Shown: positions 52,504 to 61,714 of the stretch, one piece after another | How positions within the stretch are numbered: the first letter of the stretch is position 1 | Layout of the letters: every line of letters starts with the position of its first letter | Source: Methylotenera sp. | GTDB lineage: Bacteria; Pseudomonadota; Gammaproteobacteria; Burkholderiales; Methylophilaceae | Direction of reading: 5' to 3' | DNA length: 64,000 bases | NCBI RefSeq assembly: GCF_029945705.1 | Contig: NZ_JAQSDC010000038.1 | Coordinates: 1-64,000 of the forward strand | Made by a program: the position numbers and the translations under genes | The notes under the pieces: model-generated | Databases searched by the model: none | Told to the model about the DNA's origin: nothing | Seen by the model: the letters and a program-made list of their open reading frames with translations, nothing else

Positions 52504-52809
52504 ATGCTAAAACTTTTGTTACGAAGTGCTGTTTTGCTAGGCTTGTTTTTGAATGTAGCCATCGCCAATGCAGATGATGTGCTAGGCTACTTAACCGATA
52601 GTGATGGTCGATATGCTGGCCCAACAGTAGAAGACAATGTGCTTGCGATGGATACTGATAAAAATGGCTTTGCCGATGTTACTGAAGTACGCGCGTTTTT
52701 AGTGCTTAAAAACGGTACGGATTATCAAAAAGAGATACTAGATAGATGGCAGTTGCGTAGCCAAGGTAAAAGTTGCACATTGCCGCCAGACGATAAATTG
52801 TTTAATTAA
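52504..52809 (+). CDS. Small exported protein with one EF-hand-like motif
   Basis: Signal peptide MLKLLLRSAVLLGLFLNVAIANA; 'DTDKNGFADVTEVRAF' EF-hand loop. Confidence 0.6.
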   Translation: MLKLLLRSAVLLGLFLNVAIANADDVLGYLTDSDGRYAGPTVEDNVLAMDTDKNGFADVTEVRAFLVLKNGTDYQKEILDRWQLRSQGKSCTLPPDDKLFN

Positions 52810-52861
52810 AGAGTTGAGTCATTAGCAAGAATGTATTTTAATCATAGAAAAACTTACAAAT

Positions 52862-52972
52862 TCGTCATTCCGTCGTAGGACGGAATCCAGTCAAAGTTGA
52901 ACATTAAAGTATTAAGTTACTATCACTTAAATTGAAACCTGACTGGATACCAGCCTCCGCTGGTATGACGAT
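52862..52972. repeat. MITE/REP-doublet copy 3 (100 bp stem to stem) between the EF-hand gene and acnB
   Basis: ATTCCGTC-GTAG-GACGGAAT (52867-52886) and ATACCAGC-CTCC-GCTGGTAT (52947-52966); interior aligns without gaps to copy 1. Confidence 0.87.
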
Positions 52973-53133
52973 TCTTAATAATTTCGTTAATAATTTAACT
53001 AAAGCTAGGTTAGTGCAAGTGTTTCGAATTATTAAAACCCGTTAACTAAAATTTAGACTGGTTTATAATTGCGCCATCTATTCATTGAACTAAATATTTA
53101 AAAACATTACTTTTAAAAGAGCCTTAAATTACT

Positions 53134-55722
53134 ATGTTAAAAGCCTATCAAGCCCATGTTGCAGAGCGCAACACAGTTCAACTTCCACCATTACCTTTAT
53201 CTGCTGAGCAAGTAGCGCAAGTCGTTGAGTTGCTTAAAAACCCGCCAGCAGGCGAGGGTGAAACATTACTTGATTTAATTGCCAATCGTACGCCAGCAGG
53301 GGTTGACCAAGCTGCTTACGTTAAAGCAGCTTTTTTAGCAGATGTTGCTAAAGGCATTGCTAAATCACCTGTGATTTCACCTGAAAAAGCGGTGGAATTG
53401 CTAGGCACCATGCTTGGCGGTTATAACGTGCAAGCCTTAGTGAGCTTGCTTGAAACTCCGATGGCGGCAAATGCAGTAACTGCATTAAGCAGTACAATTT
53501 TGATGTTCGACGCATTTCACGACGTGGATGTGTTGATGAAAGCGGGTAATGCCCACGCTAAGAAATTGATTGAAAGTTGGGCAAATGCCAAGTGGTTTAC
53601 CAATGCGCCAGTACTAGCTAATGAAATCAAAATGGTCGTTTTTAAAGTAGATGGCGAAACCAACACTGATGACTTAAGCCCTGCGCAAGATGCATGGAGC
53701 CGCCCAGATATTCCACTGCATGCCAAAGCCATGCTCATTAATAAAATGCCAGATGGTTTGAAGCTGATTGAGACTTTGAAACAAAAAGGCTTGCCGTTGG
53801 CTTATGTAGGCGATGTGGTGGGCACAGGATCATCACGTAAATCTGCGATTAACTCAGTACAATGGTTTATGGGCAATGATATTCCTAATATCCCAAACAA
53901 ACGCACGGGTGGCGTGATTTTAGGCGCTAAAATTGCACCAATTTTCTTTAACACAGCCGAAGATTCAGGCGCATTGCCGATTCAATGTGATGTGTCAAAA
54001 CTGAATATGGGCGATGTGATTGTCATTAAACCGTATGAAGGCAAAGTGCTCAATGAAGCGGGTGATGTGCTCTCTACCTTTGAATTGAATCCAGTCACTA
54101 TGCCAGACGAAGTGCGCGCTGGTGGACGTATTCCATTGATTATTGGCCGTGGTTTAACTTCAAATGCACGTAAAGCACTAGGTTTGCCAGAAACTACCGT
54201 ATTCATTAAATCAACACCAGCAGTAAGCTCAACAAAAGGGTATACGCTCGCACAAAAAATGGTTGGTCGCGCATGCGGTTTGCCAGAAGGTACAGGCGTG
54301 CGTCCTAATACTTATTGCGAGCCAAAAGCGACAACGGTTGGTTCACAAGATACAACAGGCGGTATGACGCGAGATGAGTTAAAAGAGTTGGCTTGCTTGG
54401 GTTTTAGTGCTGATTTAGTCATGCAAAGTTTCTGTCACACAGCAGCCTATCCAAAACCAGTAGATATTAAATTGCAACACAGCTTGCCTGAGTTTATGTC
54501 TAGCCGTGGCGGCGTTTCATTACGCCCAGGTGATGGCGTAATTCACTCATGGTTAAACCGCTTAGTGTTGCCTGATACAGTGGGCACAGGTGGTGACTCT
54601 CATACGCGTTTCCCGATTGGTATTTCTTTCCCCGCAGGTTCTGGTTTAGTCGCTTTTGCCGCGGCAACAGGCGCAATGCCATTGGATATGCCAGAGTCAG
54701 TGTTGGTGCGCTTTAAAGGCACCATGCAGCCAGGGATTACTTTACGAGATTTAGTGAATGCGATTCCTTATGCAGCGATTCAAGAAGGCACTTTAACCGT
54801 TGGTAAATCAGGCAAAAAGAACGTATTTAATGGTCGCGTGCTAGAAATTGAAGGCTTGCCAGATTTGAAAGTGGAACAAGCCTTTGAGTTGGCGGATGCT
54901 TCAGCTGAGCGTTCAGCCAATGGTTGTACTGTGTTGTTGAATGAAGCGCCAGTAATTGAGTTTTTAAAATCTAACATCGTGTTGATGCAAAACATGATTG
55001 AAAATGGCTACGAAGATGCGCGTACGTTGCAACGCCGTATTGAAAGTATGCAAGCGTGGTTGGCAAAACCAATTTTACTCAAACCAGACGCAGATGCCGA
55101 ATATGCGCATGTGATTGAGATTGATTTGAACACGATTAATGAGCCGCTAGTGGCTTGCCCGAACGACCCAGATGACATTAAACCGTTATCAGCAGTTGAA
55201 GGCGATAAAGTGGACGAGGTGTTTATTGGTAGCTGCATGACGAATATCGGCCATTACCGTGCTGCGGCTAAAGTCTTAGAAGGTTCAGGTAGTATTCCAA
55301 CGCGCTTATGGATTGCCCCACCAACCCGTATGGATGAAGCACAGTTGCGTGACGAAGGTGTGTACTCGACTTTCGGCGTGGCGGGTGCGCGAACTGAGAT
55401 TCCAGGTTGCTCTTTATGCATGGGTAACCAAGCGCGCGTGGCGGATAAAGCGACTGTATTCTCAACCAGTACACGTAACTTTGATAACCGCATGGGTAAA
55501 GATGCGCGTGTTTACTTGGGTTCAGCTGAGTTAGCTGCTGTTTGTGCGAAGCTCGGTCGTATGCCAAGCCATGCTGAATACTTGGAAACAGTAGGTAATA
55601 AACTTGCTAATACTGCTGAAATTTACAAATATCTAAATTTTGACCAGATGACTGAGTATAAAGCGGCCTTAGATACATTAAGTACTGGTAAAAAAGTAAT
55701 TTCAATTGCTGAGATAGTTTAG
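53134..55722 (+). CDS. acnB: Aconitate hydratase B (bifunctional aconitase/2-methylisocitrate dehydratase)
   Basis: 862 aa; '[33 protein letters not shown]', '[19 protein letters not shown]', '[12 protein letters not shown]'. Confidence 0.97.
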   Translation: MLKAYQAHVAERNTVQLPPLPLSAEQVAQVVELLKNPPAGEGETLLDLIANRTPAGVDQAAYVKAAFLADVAKGIAKSPVISPEKAVELLGTMLGGYNVQALVSLLETPMAANAVTALSSTILMFDAFHDVDVLMKAGNAHAKKLIESWANAKWFTNAPVLANEIKMVVFKVDGETNTDDLSPAQDAWSRPDIPLHAKAMLINKMPDGLKLIETLKQKGLPLAYVGDVVGTGSSRKSAINSVQWFMGNDIPNIPNKRTGGVILGAKIAPIFFNTAEDSGALPIQCDVSKLNMGDVIVIKPYEGKVLNEAGDVLSTFELNPVTMPDEVRAGGRIPLIIGRGLTSNARKALGLPETTVFIKSTPAVSSTKGYTLAQKMVGRACGLPEGTGVRPNTYCEPKATTVGSQDTTGGMTRDELKELACLGFSADLVMQSFCHTAAYPKPVDIKLQHSLPEFMSSRGGVSLRPGDGVIHSWLNRLVLPDTVGTGGDSHTRFPIGISFPAGSGLVAFAAATGAMPLDMPESVLVRFKGTMQPGITLRDLVNAIPYAAIQEGTLTVGKSGKKNVFNGRVLEIEGLPDLKVEQAFELADASAERSANGCTVLLNEAPVIEFLKSNIVLMQNMIENGYEDARTLQRRIESMQAWLAKPILLKPDADAEYAHVIEIDLNTINEPLVACPNDPDDIKPLSAVEGDKVDEVFIGSCMTNIGHYRAAAKVLEGSGSIPTRLWIAPPTRMDEAQLRDEGVYSTFGVAGARTEIPGCSLCMGNQARVADKATVFSTSTRNFDNRMGKDARVYLGSAELAAVCAKLGRMPSHAEYLETVGNKLANTAEIYKYLNFDQMTEYKAALDTLSTGKKVISIAEIV

Positions 55723-55752
55723 TATTTAGTTTTTTGTTATTGAAATTTTTCT

Positions 55753-56613
55753 ATGAAGTCACTCTTTACGGCTAGGTGCAAGCATCTAGTCGCTTGTTTA
55801 TTAGTGGTGCTCACTGTCGCGGCATGTAGTCAAAAGCCTTTAACAGCCAAGCAGATACTTGACCAAGCCTACCCAATTTTTGATCAAAAACACGCATGCT
55901 GGATTTCAGATGATGGCGATGGTAGTCGCTATTGCATGAAGTTAGATGCCGAGCAGAAATTGACATTAAAAGATGGCGAACGCTTATATGTCATCACTTC
56001 TGGTGAACTAGTGGATGATAAAGGCGAGTCTATTGCATCGCATGCAAATATAGGCTCTGTTGGCGCTTTTGTGGCAGAGTCGCGAAATGGTAAGTCTGAA
56101 GTTATCGCCGCTAATCCATCTATTCAAGTAGGTTCAAGCGGAGTTGGCCCAACCGCATGGAAATTAGTCAAGCTTGGCCCTGCCGACTATTGGGGCTGGC
56201 AAAATACTTGGGGTGATTGTCATCAGGGCTATTGCGGTAGTCGATACAGTATTCTTGCGCCTTATGGAAAGAGTGTGAAAGAAGTTGGGTCTATGACCGC
56301 CAACTATGATGACACGGGCGCATGTGGCGGTATGACTGATAAGCTAGACGAGAACGGTAATGCAGTATTAGATGAGAATGGAGAACCTATTCAGGTCGAT
56401 GTGGATTGCGACAAAGCCTCTTCATTCGTTGAGTCTTCGCTGAAAATAGATACGCAAAACCCCAATGTTAAGGTTTATCCTATATTGTTAACTTTAACAG
56501 GACGTGATAAGAGCGCAGAGCTAAAAAGTCAAATTTGGAAATTTAATTTCGACAGTAAAGCTTGGAGTTATAAAGCGCCAAAAAACTATCCACTCGCGGA
56601 TAAAGACTTTTAA
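55753..56613 (+). CDS. Predicted lipoprotein of unknown function
   Basis: Lipobox LTVAAC after a signal peptide. Confidence 0.75.
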   Translation: MKSLFTARCKHLVACLLVVLTVAACSQKPLTAKQILDQAYPIFDQKHACWISDDGDGSRYCMKLDAEQKLTLKDGERLYVITSGELVDDKGESIASHANIGSVGAFVAESRNGKSEVIAANPSIQVGSSGVGPTAWKLVKLGPADYWGWQNTWGDCHQGYCGSRYSILAPYGKSVKEVGSMTANYDDTGACGGMTDKLDENGNAVLDENGEPIQVDVDCDKASSFVESSLKIDTQNPNVKVYPILLTLTGRDKSAELKSQIWKFNFDSKAWSYKAPKNYPLADKDF

Positions 56614-56674
56614 TCAATCTTGTGAATTTTGCATTTCCAATTTGATTGTTCAGTTTTCCTGATATTATCCATTT

Positions 56675-57103
56675 ATGAATTCAGAACAAAAACCAGATAA
56701 TCATCACATATTTAACCCTGAAGAGATTACGCAGCCCGCTAAGCGCGGCGCTTGGAAGTGGATGCTGCCGTTATCTGTTGTGCTATCCGTGGTGGTTTTT
56801 GCAGCATGGCATTTTGGCTGGCACGCTAAAGCCGTGACAACTGGTGTGGTGATATTCGCCACTATTTCTCATGTGTTTGCTTGGGTCGTCGGTCTAATTG
56901 CTCTTATTCCTATTATTGGCCCACTCATTGTAAAAGTGCTATCGATTGGTATCATTTGGCTGTTGAACGCTATCGGCTATTTGGTTTCCTATGTTGCTAT
57001 TAAGCGTGGCTATTCTAAAGATGTACTGACCTATCGCGCGGTGACCATTGCGCTTATTACTGGAATTGTCATTGGCTACATACTTTGTAGCCTTATTTCT
57101 TAA
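56675..57103 (+). CDS. Small integral membrane protein
   Basis: 142 aa with multiple TM segments. Confidence 0.7.
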   Translation: MNSEQKPDNHHIFNPEEITQPAKRGAWKWMLPLSVVLSVVVFAAWHFGWHAKAVTTGVVIFATISHVFAWVVGLIALIPIIGPLIVKVLSIGIIWLLNAIGYLVSYVAIKRGYSKDVLTYRAVTIALITGIVIGYILCSLIS

Positions 57104-57168
57104 CCATATGCTTCATCGCAGTAAATATCCCCAAATCTATAACGCTATTTTCTCTAAGTTATCGCAAG

Positions 57169-58269
57169 ATGATCATCACAAAAATTAAACAAACACGCTT
57201 GTATCACCATGTTTTAAAGCTAGGTGATTTCTTTCCTGTGATTTTCTTTTTTGGCGGATTTTTGTGGGATGCGCTCACCATAGGTCGTAATGTTGCCTAC
57301 TCAGATCTCATTACCTTTTTTGTCTATTTATGTATAGCCGCTGCTATTCTATTTACCATCGGAAGCCCAAGATTTATCTTATCTGATGCCTCAAAGCTAT
57401 CCCCATGGGCTGCAAAAATTCATAAGCGTTTATATTGGGAGAATTTACCTTACTTTTTATTGCAGTTTTTATTTGGCAATTTATTGAGTTCTTTATTCAT
57501 TCTGTATTTCAAAAGTTCTAATCATTGGCTGGCTTGGGCGATGTCTATTATTTTAGGTATTCTGCTAGTGGCCAATGAGTATCTAGAAGACAAATATAAA
57601 CAACTCACGCTCAGCTGGGCGCTATTTGGTTTTTGTGCCATGTTGCTGTTTAATTTTGCTTTGCCTTATTTAATGGGCAGCATTCATGCAGTGTGGTTTT
57701 ATTTAAGTACATTACTAGGTGCAGCTGCGGCATATGGTCTCTATAAAAAAACACCTAATCATGATGGTAGCATCTGGCCAGTTGGTGTAATAGCTGCTTT
57801 GTTAATGCTCGCTTATGCGTTTGATATGATTCCGCCTGTGCCGCTAGTGAAGCGCGATATTGCGGTGGGTTATGCCATTAATAAAGTCGATGGTAATTAC
57901 CAGTTAAGCCAGCAGCCATCCAACTGGTGGGTATTTTGGCGTAATGCTAGTAGTGATTTGTATGTTGCGCCTGGCCAGCGTGTGTATTGCTTTTCTTCAG
58001 TTTTTGCACCTAATGGATTAAAAACACGCTTGTACCATGTATGGCAATTCCACGATAAGAAAGCAGGCTGGCAAACTAAGTCACGCGTCGGCTTTACTTT
58101 ATCTGGCGGCCGTTACAATGGCTTTCGTGGATATACCTACAAAACAGATTTGCAAGCAGGTGAGTGGAGAGTCAATGTTGAAACTGAAAACGATAAAACT
58201 GTAGCAGTGCATGAGTTTAGCGTTAAAGCTGAATCGTCAACTTCAACGCCGTACATACAAGTTTATTAG
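57169..58269 (+). CDS. Membrane protein with C-terminal DUF2914 domain
   Basis: Multiple TM helices then 'GQRVYCFSSVFAPNGLKTRLYHVWQFHDKKAGWQTKSRVGFTLSGGRYNGFRGYTYK'. Confidence 0.8.
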   Translation: MIITKIKQTRLYHHVLKLGDFFPVIFFFGGFLWDALTIGRNVAYSDLITFFVYLCIAAAILFTIGSPRFILSDASKLSPWAAKIHKRLYWENLPYFLLQFLFGNLLSSLFILYFKSSNHWLAWAMSIILGILLVANEYLEDKYKQLTLSWALFGFCAMLLFNFALPYLMGSIHAVWFYLSTLLGAAAAYGLYKKTPNHDGSIWPVGVIAALLMLAYAFDMIPPVPLVKRDIAVGYAINKVDGNYQLSQQPSNWWVFWRNASSDLYVAPGQRVYCFSSVFAPNGLKTRLYHVWQFHDKKAGWQTKSRVGFTLSGGRYNGFRGYTYKTDLQAGEWRVNVETENDKTVAVHEFSVKAESSTSTPYIQVY

Positions 58270-58279
58270 AATTGATTTA

Positions 58280-58819
58280 TTAGTGCTTATGTTCTACACG
58301 CATTAACTTATCTATATATGCAATCGCAATAGCAGAAAATACAAATGTCATGTGAATGACAGTTTGCGCAATTAATACTTTGTCACTTAAATTTTCTGCA
58401 TTAATAAATGTTTTAAGTAGATGAATCGATGAAATACCAATAATGGCGGTGGCTAACTTAACCTTTAACAAATTGGCATTTACGTGAGATAACCAATCTG
58501 GTTCATCTGGGTGACCTTCTAAATTAAGGCGTGAAACAAAAGTTTCATAGCCACCAACAATCACCATGATGAGTAGGTTTGAAATCATCACCACGTCAAT
58601 TAAACCCAATACAATCAACATAATGTCTGCTTCAACAAGGTGTGAAGCTTTAGCCACTAAATGTACTAACTCAAGGCCAAAAAAGTACACATATACGGCT
58701 TGTGCAACAATTAAGCCTAAATAAAGTGGTAGTTGAAGCCAGCGGCTACCAAATAAAATATTGGTCATCACGCTTTTTTGCTTATATTCGATAGAAGAAG
58801 GGGTGTTATGTTCTTGCAT
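58280..58819 (-). CDS. UPF0114/YqhA-like inner-membrane protein
   Basis: 'SRWLQLPLYLGLIVAQAVYVYFF...LIDVVMISNLLIMVIVGGYETFVSRL'. Confidence 0.88.
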   Translation of the reverse strand: MQEHNTPSSIEYKQKSVMTNILFGSRWLQLPLYLGLIVAQAVYVYFFGLELVHLVAKASHLVEADIMLIVLGLIDVVMISNLLIMVIVGGYETFVSRLNLEGHPDEPDWLSHVNANLLKVKLATAIIGISSIHLLKTFINAENLSDKVLIAQTVIHMTFVFSAIAIAYIDKLMRVEHKH

Positions 58820-58886
58820 GTGTTAAAGCCTTTAATTTGATTGCAGATTGCGATGTTATTGTAGCAGGTTGAAGCGTTAGCTTTAT

Positions 58887-59729
58887 TTAGACTATTTGAC
58901 TATCTATCGCGTAACTCGCGGCTCCATCCAGAGCTAATAGCTGTGTTAACACTGGCATGGTTTCTTCCAGTATTTTAGGCAATGTCCAAGGCGGATTCAC
59001 AATAAACAAGCCGCTGCCATGCATACCAAAGCCTTCTGTCGATGGCTCTTGTATGGTCATTTCTACGTTTAACCAGTTCGGCAAACCTAAATCTATTAAA
59101 TCATCGATCATTTCAGCTGGTTCTGAACGCTGCAAAATAGGGTACCAAACCATGTAAGTGCCAGTCGAGAAGCGTGTCAGGCTGTCTTTAATCATGTTGA
59201 CCACGTGCTGGTAATCTTGTTTGTCTTCATAAGGCGGGTCTATCAGCACGGCGGCACGACGAGGCGGTGGTGGCAAGCAAGCTTTGATGCCAGCAAAACC
59301 ATTTTGCATTTCAACTTTAACTTGCTTGCCTTGACCTCTAAAGTTTTCGATTAACAACTTACAGTCGTTTGGGTGCAGCTCAAATAGACGCATTTTGTCG
59401 TCAGCACGCAAAAAGTCTTGTGCCACTATAGGCGAACCAGGATAGAACTCCAGTGAGTTGGTATTAAAGCGTTTAATCTGCGCAACAAAGTTAGTAAGCG
59501 GCTTAGGTAGATTGTCCGCCGACATCAGTTTCGCAATGCCTTGTTCAAACTCTGCATTCTGTGTGGCATAACCTTCGGTTAAGCTGTACAAGCCAGCGCC
59601 AGCGTGGGTATCGATATACCAATAAGGCTTATCTTTTTGATTCATGTAATCTAGCACTAGGCCTAATACATAGTGTTTGAGTACATCGGCGTGATTGCCT
59701 GCGTGAAAGGCATGGCGGTAACTTAGCAT
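58887..59729 (-). CDS. rlmJ: 23S rRNA (adenine(2030)-N6)-methyltransferase
   Basis: 'MLSYRHAFHAGNHADVLKHYVL', 'AAVLIDPPYEDKQDY'. Confidence 0.95.
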   Translation of the reverse strand: MLSYRHAFHAGNHADVLKHYVLGLVLDYMNQKDKPYWYIDTHAGAGLYSLTEGYATQNAEFEQGIAKLMSADNLPKPLTNFVAQIKRFNTNSLEFYPGSPIVAQDFLRADDKMRLFELHPNDCKLLIENFRGQGKQVKVEMQNGFAGIKACLPPPPRRAAVLIDPPYEDKQDYQHVVNMIKDSLTRFSTGTYMVWYPILQRSEPAEMIDDLIDLGLPNWLNVEMTIQEPSTEGFGMHGSGLFIVNPPWTLPKILEETMPVLTQLLALDGAASYAIDSQIV

Positions 59730-59830
59730 TTGATAATAGGTGCAATTAACATGGAGAAATTATAGGCGACAAACGTCTGTTTTCTGTATGATTCAATAAA
59801 TTATTTAACATGCAATTTCTAGAAAACCTT

Positions 59831-60511
59831 ATGAGCAACCATCCACAGCACGGCGACCATCAACATGCAGCACATCAGCATCATACGGATGACCATCAGC
59901 ATGGCAATGCATTCGCAATTCCTTTTTTCTTAATTCTAATCTTTGCCATTATTGAGCTATTTGGTGGGATTTTTACACAGTCGCTCGCATTACTTGGCGA
60001 TGCTGGACACATGATCTCGGATGTATTGGCGCTTGGAATGGCTTGGTATGCGTCGCACCATGCTAGTAAATCTACCAGCAGCAAGCATGCTAGTGGTTTA
60101 ACGCACAAAGAACTTTACGCTAGCATTGTGAATTGTGTGTTGATGTTAGTCGTCATTGTGTACTTGGTATTTGAGGCGATAGATAGATTAAAAAATCCGC
60201 ATAACGTGACAGGTGGCTATGTGATGCTGATTGCATTTGTTGGTTTATTGGTGAATTTACTGGTAGCTAAAATGTTACATCATCACGGTGAAGAGCATGG
60301 CAGTAAAGATAATCTTAATCATCGCGCTGCATTTTTACATGTGTTGGGAGATGTACTCGGGTCAACTGCTGCTTTGGTAGCAGGTGCCGTTATCTACTTT
60401 ACTGGCTGGCAGGCAGCTGACCCTATTTTAACGTTGTTTATTTCGGCATTGATTTTGGTCGTCACCTTAAAGTTAGCCAAAGATATTTGGCGCACATTTA
60501 AAAACGGCTAA
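59831..60511 (+). CDS. Cation diffusion facilitator family transporter
   Basis: His-rich N-terminus, 'LLGDAGHMISDVLALGMAW', 'HVLGDVLGSTAALVAG'. Confidence 0.92.
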   Translation: MSNHPQHGDHQHAAHQHHTDDHQHGNAFAIPFFLILIFAIIELFGGIFTQSLALLGDAGHMISDVLALGMAWYASHHASKSTSSKHASGLTHKELYASIVNCVLMLVVIVYLVFEAIDRLKNPHNVTGGYVMLIAFVGLLVNLLVAKMLHHHGEEHGSKDNLNHRAAFLHVLGDVLGSTAALVAGAVIYFTGWQAADPILTLFISALILVVTLKLAKDIWRTFKNG

Positions 60512-60585
60512 TTAGTAGAGCCTAATATGGCTTATATCAAGCTACTCACGCTATTTATCACCACTTAAATCAAAGGAGATTCAAT

Positions 60586-60768
60586 ATGCCCTATGTCAAT
60601 ATTAAGTTAGCGGGTTCTGTGACTAAAGAACAAAAAGCCCAAATCGCAAAAGAATTTACTGAAACTTTAGAGCGCGTTGCGCATAAGCCTAAATCCTATA
60701 CTTATATTACGTTTGAAGAAGTTGCTTATGAAGATTGGGCAATAGGTGGGAAGCTGCTCAGTGATTAA
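60586..60768 (+). CDS. 4-oxalocrotonate tautomerase-like protein
   Basis: 60 aa, Pro-1 after Met, 'MPYVNIKLAGSVTKEQKAQIAKEFTETL'. Confidence 0.9.
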   Translation: MPYVNIKLAGSVTKEQKAQIAKEFTETLERVAHKPKSYTYITFEEVAYEDWAIGGKLLSD

Positions 60769-60821
60769 GTGCCAATGGAGTAAAAGCAAGTTGAATAAAT
60801 GCCTAGTGTTAGAATAGAACA

Positions 60822-61676
60822 ATGAAAACTCCCCAAAGACTTGAGCCTCTTCTAGAAGATGGCTTGATTGACGATGTTGTGCGTCAACTAATGAGCGGTA
60901 AAGAGGCTACCGTATATGTCGTGCGTTGTGGCGACGATGTGCGTTGCGCTAAAGTCTACAAAGAGGCGAATAAGCGCAGCTTTCGTCAGAGCGTAGACTA
61001 TACCGAAGGCCGTAAAACTAAAAATAGCCGCCAAAGTCGTGCCATGGCTAAAGGTTCAAAGTTCGGTCGCGAATCACAAGAGGCCGCATGGCAAAGTGCA
61101 GAGGTGGATGCTTTGTATCGCCTAGCCAATGCAGGCGTGCGAGTGCCAGAGCCGTATAATTTTTACGAAGGTGTATTGTTAATGGAGCTGGTGACCGATG
61201 CCAATGGCAACGCCGCGCCACGTTTAAACGATGTGACTTTTAGTGCCGAAGAGGCACGTATTCATCACGCCACTTTAATTAAAGAAGTGGTGCGCATGCT
61301 TTGTGCGGGAATCGTGCATGGCGATTTGTCAGAGTTTAATATTTTAATGAGCGCCGATGGCCCCGTGATTATTGATTTGCCGCAAGCGGTCGATGCGGCA
61401 GGTAACAATAACGCAAGTGAAATGCTGGAGCGCGATGTTAGAAACTTAAGTGATTACTTTGGACGTTTTGCACCAGAGCTACTCACCACGCAATACGGCA
61501 AAGAAATTTGGGCGCTTTATGCACATGGTGATTTAACGCTGGAAACGCCACTCACAGGGCGCTTTAGGCAAAGCACTAAAGCGGTTGATTTAAAAAGTGT
61601 GATGCGTGAAATCGAAGACACAAAGAAAGCCGAAGAGGCTAGGTTGTTGCGCATCGCTGAAGCTAAAGCGGAATAA
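60822..61676 (+). CDS. RIO1-like serine kinase (PA4780-type)
   Basis: 'LMSGKEATVYVVRCGDDVRCAKVYKEANKRSFRQ', 'GIVHGDLSEFNILMSADGPVIIDLPQAVD'. Confidence 0.93.
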   Translation: MKTPQRLEPLLEDGLIDDVVRQLMSGKEATVYVVRCGDDVRCAKVYKEANKRSFRQSVDYTEGRKTKNSRQSRAMAKGSKFGRESQEAAWQSAEVDALYRLANAGVRVPEPYNFYEGVLLMELVTDANGNAAPRLNDVTFSAEEARIHHATLIKEVVRMLCAGIVHGDLSEFNILMSADGPVIIDLPQAVDAAGNNNASEMLERDVRNLSDYFGRFAPELLTTQYGKEIWALYAHGDLTLETPLTGRFRQSTKAVDLKSVMREIEDTKKAEEARLLRIAEAKAE

Positions 61677-61714
61677 CAAGCTCGAGCTAAATAAGCCCAT
61701 GTTCGACTAAACTC

